Of a DNA stretch of 32,203 nt, positions 1 to 7,207 are shown piece by piece. A program made the translations under genes and the position numbers. The notes beneath the pieces are model-generated. The model saw only the letters and a list, made by a program, of their open reading frames with translations. It did not search any database and was not told the DNA's origin. The stretch comes from CAYYHA01 sp964471535. GTDB taxonomy: Bacteria > Myxococcota > Myxococcia > SLRQ01. Positions within the stretch are counted from its first letter, which is position 1. Each line of letters starts with the position of its first letter. The DNA lies in the NCBI GenBank assembly GCA_964471535.1, contig CAYYHA010000026.1, positions 1 to 32,203 on the forward strand. Direction: 5' to 3'.

Positions 1-2
1 CC

Positions 3-690
3 CCGTCGCCCGGCCCGGACGCGGCAGGCGGCAACGACGAGGCGGCCTACGAGCTCTGGGCGGGACACCAGATCGTCGTGGGCCGGAAGGACGTGCCCGT
101 GGTGGGCACCGTCGAGACCGAGACCGAACACTACTTCCTGGCCAAGGTCTGGCACCGGCCGGCGGGGGTCCTCGAGTTTCTGCCCATCACGTGCCGCATC
201 GACGTTCACGAGGCCGCCGGGGTGAAGATCCGCTTCGATCCAAAGACCCCGCCCAGACTGCCGCCCGCCAAGATGACCCTCCTCCCCCACGAAGGCGGAC
301 GCTACTACGCNNNNNNNNNNCTACTACGCCGTGCCCTGGGTGGCCGGCTGGGACGCCGAGGACGTCGACGGCGACGGGCATCCCGGCGTCACGGTGGCGG
401 TGCAGGCCCCCTTTTGCTCGGGGCGGCTCTACCTGGCGAGCCGCAGCGAAAGTCGCGCGCGCGCCCGCTGGACGGACGGCACGATCGTGGGACGCTTGAA
501 GGTCCGCGTCCAGCAGCGGATCCTCGGCGCCGAGGGGCTCTGTCTGAAGATGCTCAGTTCCGACTCGGTCTCCTCTGCGGAGGGGACCTTCGCCTGGCGG
601 AAGGTGGCGCCGGACTCGAGCTGCGAGCGCCTCCTCGAAGGCCCCTGGCCGGTGCGGGCGAAGGCCCCCTCCCGCGGGAGCGACGGCTAG
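3..690 (+). CDS. VCBS/FG-GAP-like protein, 5' partial, interrupted by an assembly gap
   Basis: The open frame enters from the left edge and ends at TAG 688-690. A run of ten N (311-320) splits it, and the parts before and after lie in different frames as written. The nine bases before the gap (302-310) are identical to the nine after it (321-329). Removing the 19 surplus bases gives one continuous frame of about 222 codons, reading Arg-Tyr-Tyr-Ala-Val-Pro-Trp across the join. After the join a DVDGDGHPG motif resembles the calcium-binding loop of VCBS/FG-GAP beta-propeller repeats. The function is unknown; an exported or surface protein is likely. Its stop overlaps the convergent acyl-CoA-binding protein stop by four bases. 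Confidence 0.7.
311..320. other. Assembly gap (10 N) flanked by a 9-base duplicate
   Basis: Ten unknown bases sit between two copies of CTACTACGC (302-310 and 321-329). The duplicated ends suggest two contigs that overlap but were joined with a fixed-size gap. Collapsing the duplicate restores one reading frame, so the true sequence is probably 19 bases shorter here. Confidence 0.8.
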
Positions 691-941
691 GAGGCGTCCT
701 CGGCGAGGAGGCGCTCCACGAGAGCGACGTAACGGCGCTTTGCCTCCTCCTTCGGCGTGCCCGCAAGCTTCGCCCACGCGTCGTACTTCGCGCGGCCCTT
801 CACGTCGAGCATCCCCGGCCGCTTCCCTTGCACGTCTCCTTCCGAGCCCTGCTTGTAGAGGGCGTAGAGCTCGAGCAGGGTGTCGTTGGAGGGCCGGGCG
901 GAGAGGGTCTTCACTTTCTCTGCGGCTTCTTCGAAGGTCAT
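687..941 (-). CDS. Acyl-CoA-binding protein (ACBP family)
   Basis: This 84-residue protein is the usual size of a single-domain ACBP, a four-helix cytosolic protein that binds long-chain acyl-CoA esters. The family core is visible: LYALYKQGSEGD at about 25-36, RPGMLDVKGRAKYDAW at about 41-56, then a Gly-Thr-Pro-Lys-Glu-Glu-Ala helix start and a Tyr near residue 71. The conserved Tyr/Lys ligands (YKQ; KYDAW; RRYV) are present. I chose ATG at 941 because a GAAGAGGGG site lies just upstream and the longer frame extension is low-complexity Arg/Gly sequence. The 3' end overlaps the convergent neighbour. ACBPs are common in eukaryotes and patchy in bacteria, but do occur in Myxococcota. Confidence 0.93.
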   Translation of the reverse strand: MTFEEAAEKVKTLSARPSNDTLLELYALYKQGSEGDVQGKRPGMLDVKGRAKYDAWAKLAGTPKEEAKRRYVALVERLLAEDAS

Positions 942-1084
942 GGCCCCTCTTCGTTGCACATCCGTCGCTGCTTGCCCACCTCCTTGCGCCGCGCCGGCGG
1001 CCGGCGGCGCTCCCCGGGCTGCCGGAGTCCGGGCTTTCCCCTCCGAGCCTGGTTCGATAAGGGTCGAAGCCAAAGGAGTCAGCG

Positions 1085-1792
1085 ATGCGTAGCCACCTCC
1101 CCCTTCACACGCCCCGCGGCATCGGCCTCTTGGGCGCCGCCAGCCTCCTTCTCCTCGCCGCCTGTGGCGGCAGCGATCCCGGCGGTGGGACGAAGACCCT
1201 CTACGTGAACGCCGCCACCGCAAGCGACGGCTCTCGGGACGGCACGTGGATCGTCGTCGAGGTGCGCGAGGGGAGCAGCGACGGCGCCATCGTCGACGAT
1301 GCGGTGGTTACGGTGACGGACGACGAGGGCAATGCGCGGCGCCTGAACTTCAGTGGCGTGAGCATCGGCAACTTCGCCGCCGGGGTGTACGCGGATACCG
1401 ACTTCGACTTCAAGGGAGGGACACGGCTCGAGGTGGAGCGGGGCAGCGATCACCTCTTTGCCTACCTGGAGCATCCGGGCATCACCACCATCACCCAGCC
1501 CATCGCCAACACGACGTTTCGGCGCACCGAGCACGAGGCACTGCGCATCGAGTGGAAGGACGCACGAGGTCGCTCGGCGCGCTTCGTGCACATCAAGCTG
1601 GATCGCGCCGACTACGAACGGACCCTCGAGAACGATCCAGGCTTCCACGAGGTGGAGGTGAACCGCCTGAAACCGGGGGCGAACGAGACGCTGCACGTCG
1701 AGCGGTACAACGAGATCCAGCTCGCCGGCGGCGTCACCGGATCGCGGTTCCGGGCGACCACCGTGCACCGCATCGACTTCGACGTCGAGTGA
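1085..1792 (+). CDS. Uncharacterised lipoprotein
   Basis: The product is 235 residues. A short basic N-terminus and hydrophobic stretch end in the lipobox Leu-Ala-Ala-Cys at about residues 24-27, predicting export and lipid anchoring. The mature part is polar, Asp-rich and probably beta-rich, with no family I recognise. An AAAGGAG site about seven bases before the ATG supports this start. It converges on the cupredoxin lipoprotein gene, and the short spacer holds a strong inverted repeat. Function unknown. Confidence 0.85.
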   Translation: MRSHLPLHTPRGIGLLGAASLLLLAACGGSDPGGGTKTLYVNAATASDGSRDGTWIVVEVREGSSDGAIVDDAVVTVTDDEGNARRLNFSGVSIGNFAAGVYADTDFDFKGGTRLEVERGSDHLFAYLEHPGITTITQPIANTTFRRTEHEALRIEWKDARGRSARFVHIKLDRADYERTLENDPGFHEVEVNRLKPGANETLHVERYNEIQLAGGVTGSRFRATTVHRIDFDVE

Positions 1793-1841
1793 TCCTCTGA
1801 CGAGGCTGGCGCATCGGAGCGGCGGCCGGCGGCAGGCGCTT

Positions 1842-1863
1842 GCGCAGGCAGGCTAGCCTGCGC
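1842..1863. terminator. Inverted repeat between convergent genes, possible bidirectional terminator
   Basis: GCGCAGGC (1842-1849) and GCCTGCGC (1856-1863) form a perfect 8-bp stem with a 6-base loop. A 14-bp perfect palindrome (1848-1861) lies inside the same stretch. It sits between convergent genes and overlaps the stop codon of the minus-strand gene (1853-1855). There is no T-tract on either strand, so intrinsic termination is not certain. Confidence 0.4.
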
Positions 1864-2398
1864 CAGGCTTGGATGCATCGGACTTGGAGCTCGGCGGTGC
1901 ATCGGCTGCACCCGGCGCGCCGGCGGCGCCTGTCCCCTTCTCCTTGTCCGTCGCTTGGGGCCGCACGGTGATCATGCCGTGCATCATGTCCATGCCGCAG
2001 GCAAAGACGACCTCGCCTGTCGCAGGCATGCGGATGGCGACGGGCACCACCTCGTTGAGCGGGAGCTTCTTCTTCACGGGCGTGTTGTAGACAGTCAGAT
2101 ACTCGCCGCAGGTCGACTCGGCGGTCCGCACCACGTCGAGGACGAGCGCCTCGCCCGCCGCCGCCTCGAAGGTGTTCGGCGTGTAGCCCTTGGGGCCCAC
2201 CTCGACCCGCAGATGCCGCGCGCCCGCGGGCGGCGTCTCGAGCACCTCTGGCGTGGCGAAGTCCGGCCGCTCGAAGACCACCTTGCCCTCGCCTCGCGGC
2301 GTCTCGGCCGAGGCCGGTGTTTCGGTACCCTTCCCCTGGCAAGCGGCAAGGGCCGAGAGCGAGAGAACCACCAGGCAACAGAGACGGGCAGCACGCAT
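1853..2398 (-). CDS. Cupredoxin-domain lipoprotein
   Basis: The product is 181 residues. A signal peptide ends in Leu-Ala-Ala-Cys (lipobox Cys at about 20). Residues about 60-145 form a cupredoxin-like domain of the type found in copper-handling proteins: Ser-Thr-Cys-Gly-Glu at C97, a KKKLPLNE segment at about 109-116, and VFACGMDMMHG with C134, M136 and H140. Cys, Met and His in this spacing suggest metal (probably copper) binding. A low-complexity Gly/Ala/Ser/Lys tail follows. A -10-like TAGGGT ends seven bases before the ATG with no Shine-Dalgarno, suggesting a leaderless mRNA. The ATG at 2398 is preferred because it opens the signal peptide. Confidence 0.85.
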   Translation of the reverse strand: MRAARLCCLVVLSLSALAACQGKGTETPASAETPRGEGKVVFERPDFATPEVLETPPAGARHLRVEVGPKGYTPNTFEAAAGEALVLDVVRTAESTCGEYLTVYNTPVKKKLPLNEVVPVAIRMPATGEVVFACGMDMMHGMITVRPQATDKEKGTGAAGAPGAADAPPSSKSDASKPGAG

Positions 2399-2405
2399 CG
2401 GCTGC

Positions 2406-2411
2406 ACCCTA
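2406..2411 (-). promoter_or_regulatory. -10 element, probable leaderless promoter of the cupredoxin lipoprotein
   Basis: Read on the minus strand the hexamer is TAGGGT, with seven bases to the ATG at 2398. A weak -35 TTGGAG (2429-2434) lies 17 bases further upstream. Transcription would begin at or next to the start codon. Confidence 0.45.
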
Positions 2412-2658
2412 GCGCAGCGGGCACGGGGCTCCAACGTCTGGCGCAGGCCGTCTTCGGTGCGGCGGGCCGGGCAGGACGGGGCGAGGGCGCCTCCCCCGTT
2501 CGGGCGACGCCCCTTGGGCCTCGGCCGGTGGGCGCGCGGCTCGAGCCTGCGGCACCGGCACCACGGAGCGGCGGCTGGCTGCGCGGCGGCGGCGGCGGTG
2601 CACCTTGCCAGACCGCCGGCTCGTTCGCGTTTCCGCCGCCCCACCGCAGGAGCAGGGG

Positions 2659-2688
2659 CTGACGCCCCGGGTGGGCCGTTGCTAGGCT
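2659..2688 (+). promoter_or_regulatory. Probable leaderless promoter of the esterase/HIT pair
   Basis: A -35-like CTGACG (2659-2664) and -10 TAGGCT (2683-2688) are separated by 18 bases. Only six bases separate the -10 from the ATG at 2695, so the transcript would start at the A of the start codon. No Shine-Dalgarno is visible. Confidence 0.5.
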
Positions 2689-2694
2689 CCTGCC

Positions 2695-3726
2695 ATGCCC
2701 AAGCACCACTTCGAGGCCCCCCGCGGCACCCTGCTCGAGATCGAAATCGACTCGAAGGCGCTCGCTGGCAACCTCCTAGGCGACCCGACCCGCCGCCGCG
2801 TCGCCGTCTACCTCCCCGAAGGCTACGAAGGCACGGAGGCGCGCTACCCCCTCTTCGTCGACCTCGCCGGCTACACCGGGAGCGGCCTCAAGCGACTCGC
2901 CTGGACCGCCTTCGGGGAGAGCGTGCCCCAGCGGGTGGACCGCCTGGTCGCCGAGGGCCGCATGGGCCCGGCGATCTTCGCCTTTCCCGACTGCTTCACG
3001 AGCCTCGGCGGAAACCAGTACGTCGACTCGGTGGCCATGGGCCGCTGGGAGGCCTTTCTCTGCGAGGAGCTGGTACCCGAGCTCGAGCGGCGCTTCCGCT
3101 GCCTGGGGGGACGGGCGCACCGCGCCGTCTACGGAAAGAGCTCGGGGGGCTACGGCGCCCTCGTCCACGGGATGCGGCACGCCGACGTGTGGGGCGCCGT
3201 CGCCTGCCACAGCGGCGACATGGCCTTCGACCTGTGCTACCTTCCCGACTTCCCCGGCGTCCTCGATGCGCTGGCGGCCTACGACGGATCGGTGGAGCGC
3301 TTCCTCACCGAGCTCGAGGCCGCCCCCAAGATGCGGGGCAGCCTCTTCCACGTGCTCATGATCCTGGCGATGGCCGCCACCTACGATCCCGACCCCGAGG
3401 CCTACCGGGGCATCCGCCTCCCGGTGGATCTGCACACCTGCACCCTCGATCCCGAGCGGTGGGCGCGGTGGCTGGCGCACGATCCGGTGCGTCTGGTCGA
3501 TGCGCCCGAGGTGCAGGAGAACCTCCGCGCGCTGCGCGTCCTCTTCATCGACTGCGGTCGCCGCGATCAGTACAAGCTCCACTACGGCGCCCGGCAGCTC
3601 GTCGCGCGGCTGCGGGCCTACGGCATCGATCACGTCTACGAGGAGTTCGACGACGATCACTCCTCGGTGGACTACCGACTCGACACCTCCCTTCCCTTGC
3701 TCTACGAGGCCATCAAGGAGGCGTGA
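2695..3726 (+). CDS. Putative esterase, alpha/beta hydrolase (esterase D / enterochelin esterase-like)
   Basis: The product is 343 residues. The nucleophile elbow is YGKSSGGYGAL with Ser149 (GxSxG). A likely acid is Asp291 in FIDCGRRDQ and the catalytic His is His322 in DDDHSSVDYR, the usual order for this fold. The N-terminal part has the RRVAVYLPEGYE strand typical of this esterase family. No signal peptide is seen, so it is probably cytosolic. The substrate cannot be told. Its stop codon shares one base with the start of the HIT gene (TGATG), so the two are translationally coupled. Confidence 0.85.
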   Translation: MPKHHFEAPRGTLLEIEIDSKALAGNLLGDPTRRRVAVYLPEGYEGTEARYPLFVDLAGYTGSGLKRLAWTAFGESVPQRVDRLVAEGRMGPAIFAFPDCFTSLGGNQYVDSVAMGRWEAFLCEELVPELERRFRCLGGRAHRAVYGKSSGGYGALVHGMRHADVWGAVACHSGDMAFDLCYLPDFPGVLDALAAYDGSVERFLTELEAAPKMRGSLFHVLMILAMAATYDPDPEAYRGIRLPVDLHTCTLDPERWARWLAHDPVRLVDAPEVQENLRALRVLFIDCGRRDQYKLHYGARQLVARLRAYGIDHVYEEFDDDHSSVDYRLDTSLPLLYEAIKEA

Positions 3727-4142
3727 TGAGTACGATCTTCAGCAAGATCATCGCAGGCGAGATCCCCTGCCACAAGGTCTACGAGGACGAGCGCGTGCTG
3801 GCCTTCCTCGACATCAACCCACTGTCGCGGGGCCACACCCTGGTGATCCCGAAGGAGGAGGCGGCCTACCTCCACGAGCTCTCGGAGGAATCGGCGGCCG
3901 CGCTCGGGCGGGTGCTGCCCCGCATCGCCCGCGCGGTCGTGAAGGCCACCGGCGTCGAGCACTACAACGTCCTCCAGAACAACGGGGCACCTGCCCACCA
4001 GGCCGTCTTCCACGTCCACTTCCACATCATTCCCAAGCCCGATCCCGAGCAGGGGCTGGGCATCGGCTGGCCGGCGCAGCCCCTCGACCACCAGGACGCA
4101 GAGGCGCTCGCCCGCGAGATCGCAGCCGCGCTCGCCGACTAG
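3726..4142 (+). CDS. HIT family protein
   Basis: The product is 138 residues, a normal length for a bacterial histidine-triad nucleotide hydrolase/transferase. The N-terminal FSKIIAGEIPCHKVYEDE block and the C-terminal triad HVHFHIIPK are both present. These enzymes cleave nucleotidyl phosphoramidates or dinucleoside polyphosphates in the cytosol. The ATG overlaps the esterase stop codon by one base, so expression should follow the esterase. It converges on the Trm112-like gene. Confidence 0.95.
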   Translation: MSTIFSKIIAGEIPCHKVYEDERVLAFLDINPLSRGHTLVIPKEEAAYLHELSEESAAALGRVLPRIARAVVKATGVEHYNVLQNNGAPAHQAVFHVHFHIIPKPDPEQGLGIGWPAQPLDHQDAEALAREIAAALAD

Positions 4143-4209
4143 GTCGAGCCTCCGCGCGGTGCGGCCGCGCCGGGTGGACGGGTGCCGGCCCCGCGGAAGC
4201 GTCCGGCTT

Positions 4210-4422
4210 TCACTGGGAGGGGAGCCGGCCCGCCCAGGCACGGGCCTCCGCCTCGGTGACCGGCTCCGCCTCCTCGATGAGGAGCACGGGGATGCCGTCT
4301 TCGATGCGGTACTTCAGCCCCGCCTCGGGGGAGTAGAGCACCTCTGCCTCCTCGATGTAGACGAGGGGCCCGCGGCTCTTGGGGCACACCAGGATCTCCA
4401 GCACTTCGGCAGAGAGGGCCAT
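4210..4422 (-). CDS. Trm112-like / UPF0434 protein
   Basis: The 70-residue product matches the Trm112/YcaR family: an EILVCPKSRGPL segment at about 9-20, a Tyr-Ser-Pro-Glu-Ala-Gly turn, and the hallmark IEDGIPVLL at about 40-48. In family members with a zinc knuckle the first motif is Cys-Pro-x-Cys. Here it is Cys-Pro-Lys-Ser and no other Cys is present, so metal binding is probably lost. Trm112-type proteins activate methyltransferases; the bacterial role is less clear. ATG at 4422 is chosen from homology of the N-terminus. Confidence 0.85.
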   Translation of the reverse strand: MALSAEVLEILVCPKSRGPLVYIEEAEVLYSPEAGLKYRIEDGIPVLLIEEAEPVTEAEARAWAGRLPSQ

Positions 4423-4463
4423 GCGCCCATCCCACCCCTCTAGGCAGGGCCGGTCAAGGCATC

Positions 4464-4469
4464 TAGGGT
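4464..4469 (+). promoter_or_regulatory. -10 element, probable leaderless promoter of moaB
   Basis: TAGGGT ends seven bases before the ATG at 4477. A -35-like TAGGCA (4441-4446) lies 17 bases upstream. No Shine-Dalgarno lies in the remaining seven bases. Confidence 0.45.
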
Positions 4470-4476
4470 TCGCCGC

Positions 4477-5031
4477 ATGTTCGACTACACGCCCAAGCTC
4501 GACGAGTCGAAGGCCTTCGTCCCCGTGCGCATCGCCCTCATGACCGTCAGCGACACGCGCACGCTCGCCGAGGACAGCAGCGGAGACCTGTTGCAGGCGC
4601 GCATCGAGGAGGCGGGGCACGTGCTCCACGAGCGGGTGCTCCTCCGCGACGACCGTGAGGCCATCGAGGCGAAGCTCCGCGCGTGGATCGACGACCCGCA
4701 GGTGGAGGTGGTGATCACCACCGGCGGCACCGGCCTGACCGGCCGCGACGTGATGCCCGAGGCGATGCGCGCCGTCTTCGACAAGGAGATCGAAGGCTTC
4801 GGCGAACTCTTCCGCATGCTCTCCTATGCCAGCGTGGGCACGAGTACCCTCGCCTCCCGTGCGGTGGGCGGCATCGCGAAGGGGACCTACCTCTTCGCCC
4901 TTCCCGGCTCCAACGGTGCGGTGAAGGACGGCTGGGATGGGATCCTGAAGTGGCAGCTCGACATCCGCCACCGCCCCTGCAACCTGGTCGAGCTCATGCC
5001 CCGCCTCCGGGAAGGGCGAGGCGTGAGCTGA
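4477..5031 (+). CDS. moaB: Molybdenum cofactor biosynthesis protein B
   Basis: The 184-residue product fits MoaB/Mog, which bind molybdopterin and act in the adenylylation step of molybdenum cofactor synthesis. Visible hallmarks are RIALMTVSDTRT at about 18-29, VITTGGTGLTGRDV at about 78-91, and the Ser-Tyr-Ala-Ser-Val-Gly-Thr and LPGSNGAVKDGWDG segments near the C-terminus. It stands alone, with no other moa gene in the window. Its 3' end overlaps the convergent PAP2 gene by 38 bases. MoaB and Mog are hard to separate by eye; the length and N-terminus favour MoaB. Confidence 0.93.
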   Translation: MFDYTPKLDESKAFVPVRIALMTVSDTRTLAEDSSGDLLQARIEEAGHVLHERVLLRDDREAIEAKLRAWIDDPQVEVVITTGGTGLTGRDVMPEAMRAVFDKEIEGFGELFRMLSYASVGTSTLASRAVGGIAKGTYLFALPGSNGAVKDGWDGILKWQLDIRHRPCNLVELMPRLREGRGVS

Positions 5032-5569
5032 AGCGCCGGGCGAGCGCGCGTGCCAGCGTGCCGGCGACCCAGCCCAGGACAAGGCCCACGGCCCAGCCGG
5101 CGAGGACGTCGCTGGGGTAGTGCACGCCCAGGAAGACCCGGCTGACTCCCACCGCTGCGCCGAGGAGGAGGATGGGGAGCGCGAGGCGAAGGGGCGGACG
5201 GACCGCGACGAGGATGGCCACGGCGACGGCGAGACCGTTGGCGGCATGGCTGCTGGGCAGCGAGAACCCCGACCCGCACTGGAAGAGCGCCACCGCCGGG
5301 TCGAGGTGACAGGGCCGTGGCCGCGCAAAGAGGGGCTTGAGCACGTAGTGGTTCAGCGGGTCGGTGAGGGCACCGGCCAGGCCTCCGGCCAGCACGGAAA
5401 GGCCCAGCGTCACCGAACGCCGGAGGACCGCCGCCCCGAGGAGGGAGACGCCCAGGACGAGGGGCAGGAGCCGCGAGGAGAGCGCCCCCATGAGGAGGCC
5501 GAGGAGGTTCGCCCCGCCGTCACCCCGGCAGGCGGCGACCGCCGCCTCCACAATCTGCATCTCGGGCAT
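4994..5569 (-). CDS. PAP2 family membrane phosphatase
   Basis: The product is 191 residues with about five or six hydrophobic segments. All three PAP2 signature motifs are present: KPLFARPRP at about 78-86, PSSHA at 105-109, and SRVFLGVHYPSD with Arg144, His150 and Asp154. Such enzymes remove phosphate from lipid phosphates or diphosphates (undecaprenyl diphosphate, phosphatidic acid) at the membrane. I chose ATG at 5569: a -10-like TAGACT ends eight bases upstream, and a longer frame adds a non-membrane Arg/Gly-rich stretch. It converges on moaB with a 38-base overlap. Confidence 0.88.
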   Translation of the reverse strand: MPEMQIVEAAVAACRGDGGANLLGLLMGALSSRLLPLVLGVSLLGAAVLRRSVTLGLSVLAGGLAGALTDPLNHYVLKPLFARPRPCHLDPAVALFQCGSGFSLPSSHAANGLAVAVAILVAVRPPLRLALPILLLGAAVGVSRVFLGVHYPSDVLAGWAVGLVLGWVAGTLARALARRFSSRLALPGGGA

Positions 5570-5577
5570 CGGCGGCG

Positions 5578-5583
5578 AGTCTA
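5578..5583 (-). promoter_or_regulatory. -10 element, probable leaderless promoter of the PAP2 gene
   Basis: On the minus strand TAGACT lies eight bases before the ATG at 5569. A -35-like GCGACA (5602-5607) is 18 bases upstream. There is no Shine-Dalgarno. Confidence 0.45.
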
Positions 5584-5803
5584 CACCCGCCGCGGGCGAC
5601 GTGTCGCCGCGGGTGCGTACCCCGCTACACGCCTCCGTGGCCGGAGGTGCGCAGCCATCGCCGCAGCGGCGGCGGCGGCCCGCAGGCACGGAGAGCGCGC
5701 CCGGCGGGAGGAGGCCCGATTCGGACGGCAAAGCGGGCGCGCCGGGGCTCGTCGCCCCTGGCTATCCAGCGCTGGCATCGTGGATGCATGCCGCTCGGGC
5801 GTC

Positions 5804-5944
5804 ATGGCCGACACCCAGGAAAAGACGGTGCGCGAGACGCCGGCGCCGGACCTGCCTCCGCCGAGGCCGCAGCACGTGGACGAGGCGATCGCCCAGGCAG
5901 AGCAGGATCACTACCGGCGTCTCGCAGCGCGGCGGGCCGCGTAG
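5804..5944 (+). CDS. Possible small hydrophilic protein
   Basis: This 46-residue frame begins ATG at 5804 and ends TAG at 5944. It is highly charged, with a Pro-rich middle and a helical C-terminal half (HVDEAIAQAEQDHYRRL). The composition is more protein-like than the surrounding low-complexity frames. No clear Shine-Dalgarno is seen, and a GTG at 5780 could extend it by eight codons. I do not recognise a family. Confidence 0.35.
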   Translation: MADTQEKTVRETPAPDLPPPRPQHVDEAIAQAEQDHYRRLAARRAA

Positions 5945-6201
5945 GGCGCGTCCCGATCGCAGCGTCCCCCGCCACACTTTTTGCCAGGGGCTGACACGGC
6001 TGTCGCGGGTTTGCCGCGCATGCCGTCGCCGGCCTGCTGCGGCAAGGTGCCGGGCCCGCGCCCCCGCCATGTGCTCGCGCCGCGGCCGTGCGCAGCACGG
6101 GTCCTGTGCCCCGATCCGGTGCCGACGGCCGCGCGGCGTCTTGCCGCGCCGAGGGGAATCGGGCCCGGCGCCCGCCCAAGGCACCCCCGTCCGATGGGGG
6201 C

Positions 6202-7194
6202 CTAGAGGAAGTAGAAGAGGAGCAGAGCCAGCCCCGTCACCAACGCCAGCACCGCTGCGGCCACGAGCAGCACCTTCCACCACGACAGGGGCGTGCGGCC
6301 GACCACCACCGACCCGTCCTGACCGTGGACCACCGCCCGGTACAGCGCACCCCGATACCGGTAGGCGAGCACCCAGGCGGGCAGCGCCAGGCGCCGCGTG
6401 GCCATCCGGCGCAGGAGCACCTCCACCTTCACGTTGCGGTGACGACTGCCGGGGATCCACGCGGCGCGCGCCTCCGCCTCGGCGTGGTGCCGCAGCGCCG
6501 AGGCCAGCACGCTGCGCGCCGCCGAGCGCTGCACGTCGAAGCGCTCCACCCGGGCCCCCGGCGGGCCCTCTGGCGTGGGAGCGGCCGAGTCCAGGCGATA
6601 GGCAGGCGCCAGGCCAGCGACCTCGGCGTGGGTGAGTCCCCGGGAGGCGGAGACGAGCAGCGCATCGACGCGAAGGGGCGCCTGGCCGGCGTGGGGGGCC
6701 CAGGCGGCGCGGCGGGCCCCGGCGTCGGAGTCGGCCGTCCAGCTGACGAGCGCCTGCGCCTCGACCACCCACGCGGCGAACCAGAGGGGCAGGAGGCTGT
6801 CCAGCACCGCCGCCGAGGCGAGGTCCGAGGGCCGGAAGAAGCCCTGCCGCCCCAACCAGCTGCGCAGCGCCGCCTTCGCCTCCGCCTCGAAGAGCCGGAA
6901 GGGAAGGAAGGCCTCCGCCTCTTCGATGGGGTCAAGGGGCCGCTCTACCTCCATGACGGCCCCACAGAAGCCGCAGCGCGGCGCCTGCGCCGCAACGTCG
7001 TAGCCAACCGCGGCACCGCAGCCACGGCAGCGGAGGATCTCCGCGTGGGGCGCCTCACCCTCGCCGGCGTCGTCGCGGCGCACCGGCGGGGGTGCGGGCA
7101 GACCGCAGATGGCGCAGCGCAGATCCCCCGGCTCGTAGGGGCTCGCGCAGCGCGCGCACACCGCAGCCGGTGGCCCGCCCCGCACCTCGGTCAT
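6202..7194 (-). CDS. Zinc-ribbon membrane protein (second of a paralogous pair)
   Basis: The product is 330 residues. Two CxxC...CxxC zinc ribbons open it: C13/C16/C27/C30 and C56/C59/C74/C77. A long soluble middle follows and one hydrophobic segment (WWKVLLVAAAVLALVTGLALL) closes it at the C-terminus. The region before that segment, LPAWVLAYRY...VVHGQDGSVVVGRTPLSWWKV, matches its neighbour (7208..8089) in order and spacing, so the two are paralogues. ATG at 7194 has a GAGGGGC site upstream and leaves 13 bases after the previous stop. The function is unknown. It is the last gene of a three-gene minus-strand operon headed by an acyl-CoA synthetase. Confidence 0.85.
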   Translation of the reverse strand: MTEVRGGPPAAVCARCASPYEPGDLRCAICGLPAPPPVRRDDAGEGEAPHAEILRCRGCGAAVGYDVAAQAPRCGFCGAVMEVERPLDPIEEAEAFLPFRLFEAEAKAALRSWLGRQGFFRPSDLASAAVLDSLLPLWFAAWVVEAQALVSWTADSDAGARRAAWAPHAGQAPLRVDALLVSASRGLTHAEVAGLAPAYRLDSAAPTPEGPPGARVERFDVQRSAARSVLASALRHHAEAEARAAWIPGSRHRNVKVEVLLRRMATRRLALPAWVLAYRYRGALYRAVVHGQDGSVVVGRTPLSWWKVLLVAAAVLALVTGLALLLFYFL

Positions 7195-7207
7195 CGGCGC
7201 CAGCCCC

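Larger units (their letters stand above)
2399..2694. other. Intergenic region between divergent promoters
   Basis: About 296 bases lie between the divergent cupredoxin-lipoprotein and esterase genes. Each end carries a -10-like element close to its start codon. The middle is very GC-rich. The frames that stay open through it have low-complexity Arg/Pro/Ala composition, so I see no gene there. Confidence 0.6.
5570..6201. other. Long GC-rich intergenic region with inverted repeats
   Basis: About 630 bases lie between the PAP2 gene and the zinc-ribbon operon, holding at most one 46-residue gene (5804-5944). Frames open elsewhere have Arg/Ala/Pro-rich low-complexity products. The part 5945-6201 is dense in inverted repeats: TTGCCGC (6011-6017) with GCGGCAA (6039-6045); GCGCGGC (6131-6137) with GCCGCGC (6143-6149); and CCCCC (6184-6188) with GGGGG (6196-6200), the last directly after the stop codon of the minus-strand gene. 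A CCAGCGCTGG palindrome is at 5766-5775. Confidence 0.5.

Noticed and set aside
1050..1060. GGTTCGATA resembling a tRNA T-loop
   Set aside because: No acceptor, D or anticodon stem can be formed around it, and it lies directly before a Shine-Dalgarno and a lipoprotein start.
2190..3725. A long open frame upstream of, and continuous with, the HIT gene
   Set aside because: The extension overlaps the esterase gene in another frame and is Arg/Pro-rich noise. The HIT homology starts exactly at the ATG at 3726.
4202..4232. CCGGCT...AGCCGG inverted repeat between the HIT and Trm112 genes as a terminator
   Set aside because: The six-base arms are 14 bases apart, the repeat extends into the Trm112 coding end, and no T-tract follows.
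6181..6201. CCCCC/GGGGG hairpin after the second zinc-ribbon gene as an intrinsic terminator
   Set aside because: The stem is only five base pairs and is not followed by a T-tract on the minus strand, so I do not call it separately.
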